Assembly (NCBI RefSeq): GCF_001467955.1
Contig: NZ_LNYR01000021.1
Coordinates: 19,910 to 83,909, forward strand
From: Legionella quateirensis
GTDB taxonomy: Bacteria; Pseudomonadota; Gammaproteobacteria; Legionellales; Legionellaceae
DNA: 64,000 bases
Reading direction: 5' to 3'
A model generated the notes under the pieces. The model made no database searches. It was not told the origin of the DNA and saw only the letters and a program-made list of their open reading frames with translations. How positions within the stretch are numbered: the first letter of the stretch is position 1; each line of letters starts with the position of its first letter. Shown piece after piece: positions 62,940 to 64,000 of this stretch. Made by a program: the position numbers and the translations under genes.

Positions 62940-64000
62940 AAAAAAAGCCTTTATCAACTGGTGCAGAATGGACTTTTGAGTTAATACAGGCTTACGACCG
63001 AGAAATTGCTCGAATCGCCAAAAGCTTTAACCTGGATACTTATCCTAACCAGATTGAGATTATTACTGCAGAACAAATGATGGATGCTTACGCTTCAGTA
63101 GGTATGCCTATAGGCTATCATCACTGGTCCTTTGGTAAACATTTTGTAGGCGTTGAAAAAAGTTACAAACGTGGACAAATGGGGCTTGCCTATGAACTGG
63201 TGATTAACTCCAATCCTTGTATCTCCTATCTCATGGAAGAAAATACCATGGCGATGCAGGCTCTGGTAATTGCCCATGCGTGTTATGGACACAATTCGTT
63301 CTTTAAAAATAATTACTTATTTAAAATGTGGACATCCGCTGATGCCATTATTGATTATTTGGTCTTCGCTAAAAAATACATCAGTGATTGTGAAGAGCGT
63401 CATGGAATTGATGAGGTTGAGGCGGTTATTGACGCCTGTCATGCCTTAATGAACTATGGTGTAGATCGGTACAAACATCCTACCGCATTGTCCATTCAGG
63501 AAGAGAAAATTCGTCAACAAAACCGGGAAATTTACATGCAGTCCCAGGTTAATGAGTTATGGCGAACCATCCCTCACAGTAAACAAATCGATGAAAATGG
63601 ACAGAAGAAACGATTTCCAGAGGAACCGCAGGAAAATATTTTATATTTTATCGAAAAAAATGCGCCCTTATTAGAACCTTGGCAAAGAGAAATTGTACGG
63701 ATAGTGAGAAAACTCGCCCAATATTTTTACCCTCAAGGACAAACCAAAGTCATGAATGAAGGTTGGGCCTGTTTTTGGCATTATACCATTTTACATGCCT
63801 TATATGACGAAGGTTTGGTTACTGATGAGTTTATGCTGGAAATTCTACAAAGCCATACCAACGTGATTATGCAACCAGCGTATAACAGTCCCTATTACAA
63901 TGGTATTAACCCCTATACCTTGGGTTACCATATGATGCAGGATATCAAACGAATTTGTGAAAATCCGACAGAAGAAGATAAAAAATGGTTTCCTTATCTG
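62936..64000 (+). CDS. ycgB: SpoVR family protein (YcgB), 3' truncated by window end
   Basis: 355 codons are visible, without a stop, up to the window edge. The family blocks EWTFELIQAYDREIARIA, MPIGYHHWSFGKHF and QALVIAHACYGHNSFFKNN, and an EGWACFWHYTILHALYDEGL motif with conserved glutamate and histidine, are present. E. coli YcgB is about 510 aa, so some 150 residues lie beyond the window. Function is unknown; it always accompanies yeaG-yeaH in stress-related operons. Confidence 0.95.
   Translation, partial: MKKKPLSTGAEWTFELIQAYDREIARIAKSFNLDTYPNQIEIITAEQMMDAYASVGMPIGYHHWSFGKHFVGVEKSYKRGQMGLAYELVINSNPCISYLMEENTMAMQALVIAHACYGHNSFFKNNYLFKMWTSADAIIDYLVFAKKYISDCEERHGIDEVEAVIDACHALMNYGVDRYKHPTALSIQEEKIRQQNREIYMQSQVNELWRTIPHSKQIDENGQKKRFPEEPQENILYFIEKNAPLLEPWQREIVRIVRKLAQYFYPQGQTKVMNEGWACFWHYTILHALYDEGLVTDEFMLEILQSHTNVIMQPAYNSPYYNGINPYTLGYHMMQDIKRICENPTEEDKKWFPYL

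Overview
The window looks like a chromosomal segment of a Legionella species. The reasons are the low GC content, a gene order that fits what I remember of the L. pneumophila chromosome (a LepA-like effector gene next to tpiA/glmM, and a Fur-controlled frgA-type siderophore gene further on), and an accessory block with coiled-coil/membrane proteins, a patatin and a Ulp1-like protease, all typical of Dot/Icm-effector-bearing genomes. The genus call is from memory of gene order and protein style, not from a search.

Layout. 1-529: tandem array of a 109-bp palindromic repeat. 0.57-4.9 kb: secreted choloylglycine-hydrolase-like enzyme, CorC/HlyC-type membrane protein, ppa, then hinT-folE on the plus strand. 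5.1-30.1 kb: about 25 kb of minus-strand housekeeping genes, in transcription order tpiA-secG-tRNA-Leu(GAG)-nuoABCDEFGHIJKLMN-tRNA-fMet-rimP-nusA-infB-rbfA-truB-rpsO-pnp. 30.3-33.5 kb: a 1078-aa LepA-like candidate effector on the opposite strand. 33.5-38.5 kb: glmM, folP, ftsH, rlmE (minus), then yhbY (plus). Apart from the nuo operon, tpiA and the effector gene, this is the familiar gammaproteobacterial yhbY/rlmE-ftsH-folP-glmM-secG-leuU-metY-rimP-nusA-infB-rbfA-truB-rpsO-pnp order.

38.9-44.4 kb: an acyltransferase-3/SGNH membrane protein diverges from an IucA/IucC siderophore synthetase (frgA-like), with an almost perfect Fur box between them. A decayed ORF follows, then a CDP-alcohol phosphatidyltransferase and hda. 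44.5-56.8 kb is the accessory stretch: a protein of unknown function, two membrane/coiled-coil proteins on either side of a POT peptide transporter, a patatin-like phospholipase, aroE, an SbmA/YddA-type ABC exporter, an orphan PAS-PAS protein, and a CE-clan (Ulp1/SENP-like) cysteine protease with a C-terminal glycine-zipper membrane segment. 56.8-64 kb: pepN and the stress module yeaG(prkA)-yeaH-ycgB(spoVR), the last cut off by the window end.

How the parts work together. The central block makes respiratory complex I plus core translation, transcription and RNA-decay factors. The glmM/folP/ftsH/rlmE block serves envelope precursors, folate, membrane proteolysis and 23S rRNA methylation. The frgA region is an iron-starvation unit. 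The strongest candidates for undescribed biology are the Ulp1-like protease (55230-56750), the paired membrane/coiled-coil proteins and the unknown 44506-45294 protein. The palindromic repeat array and the decayed ORF behind frgA are also worth attention.
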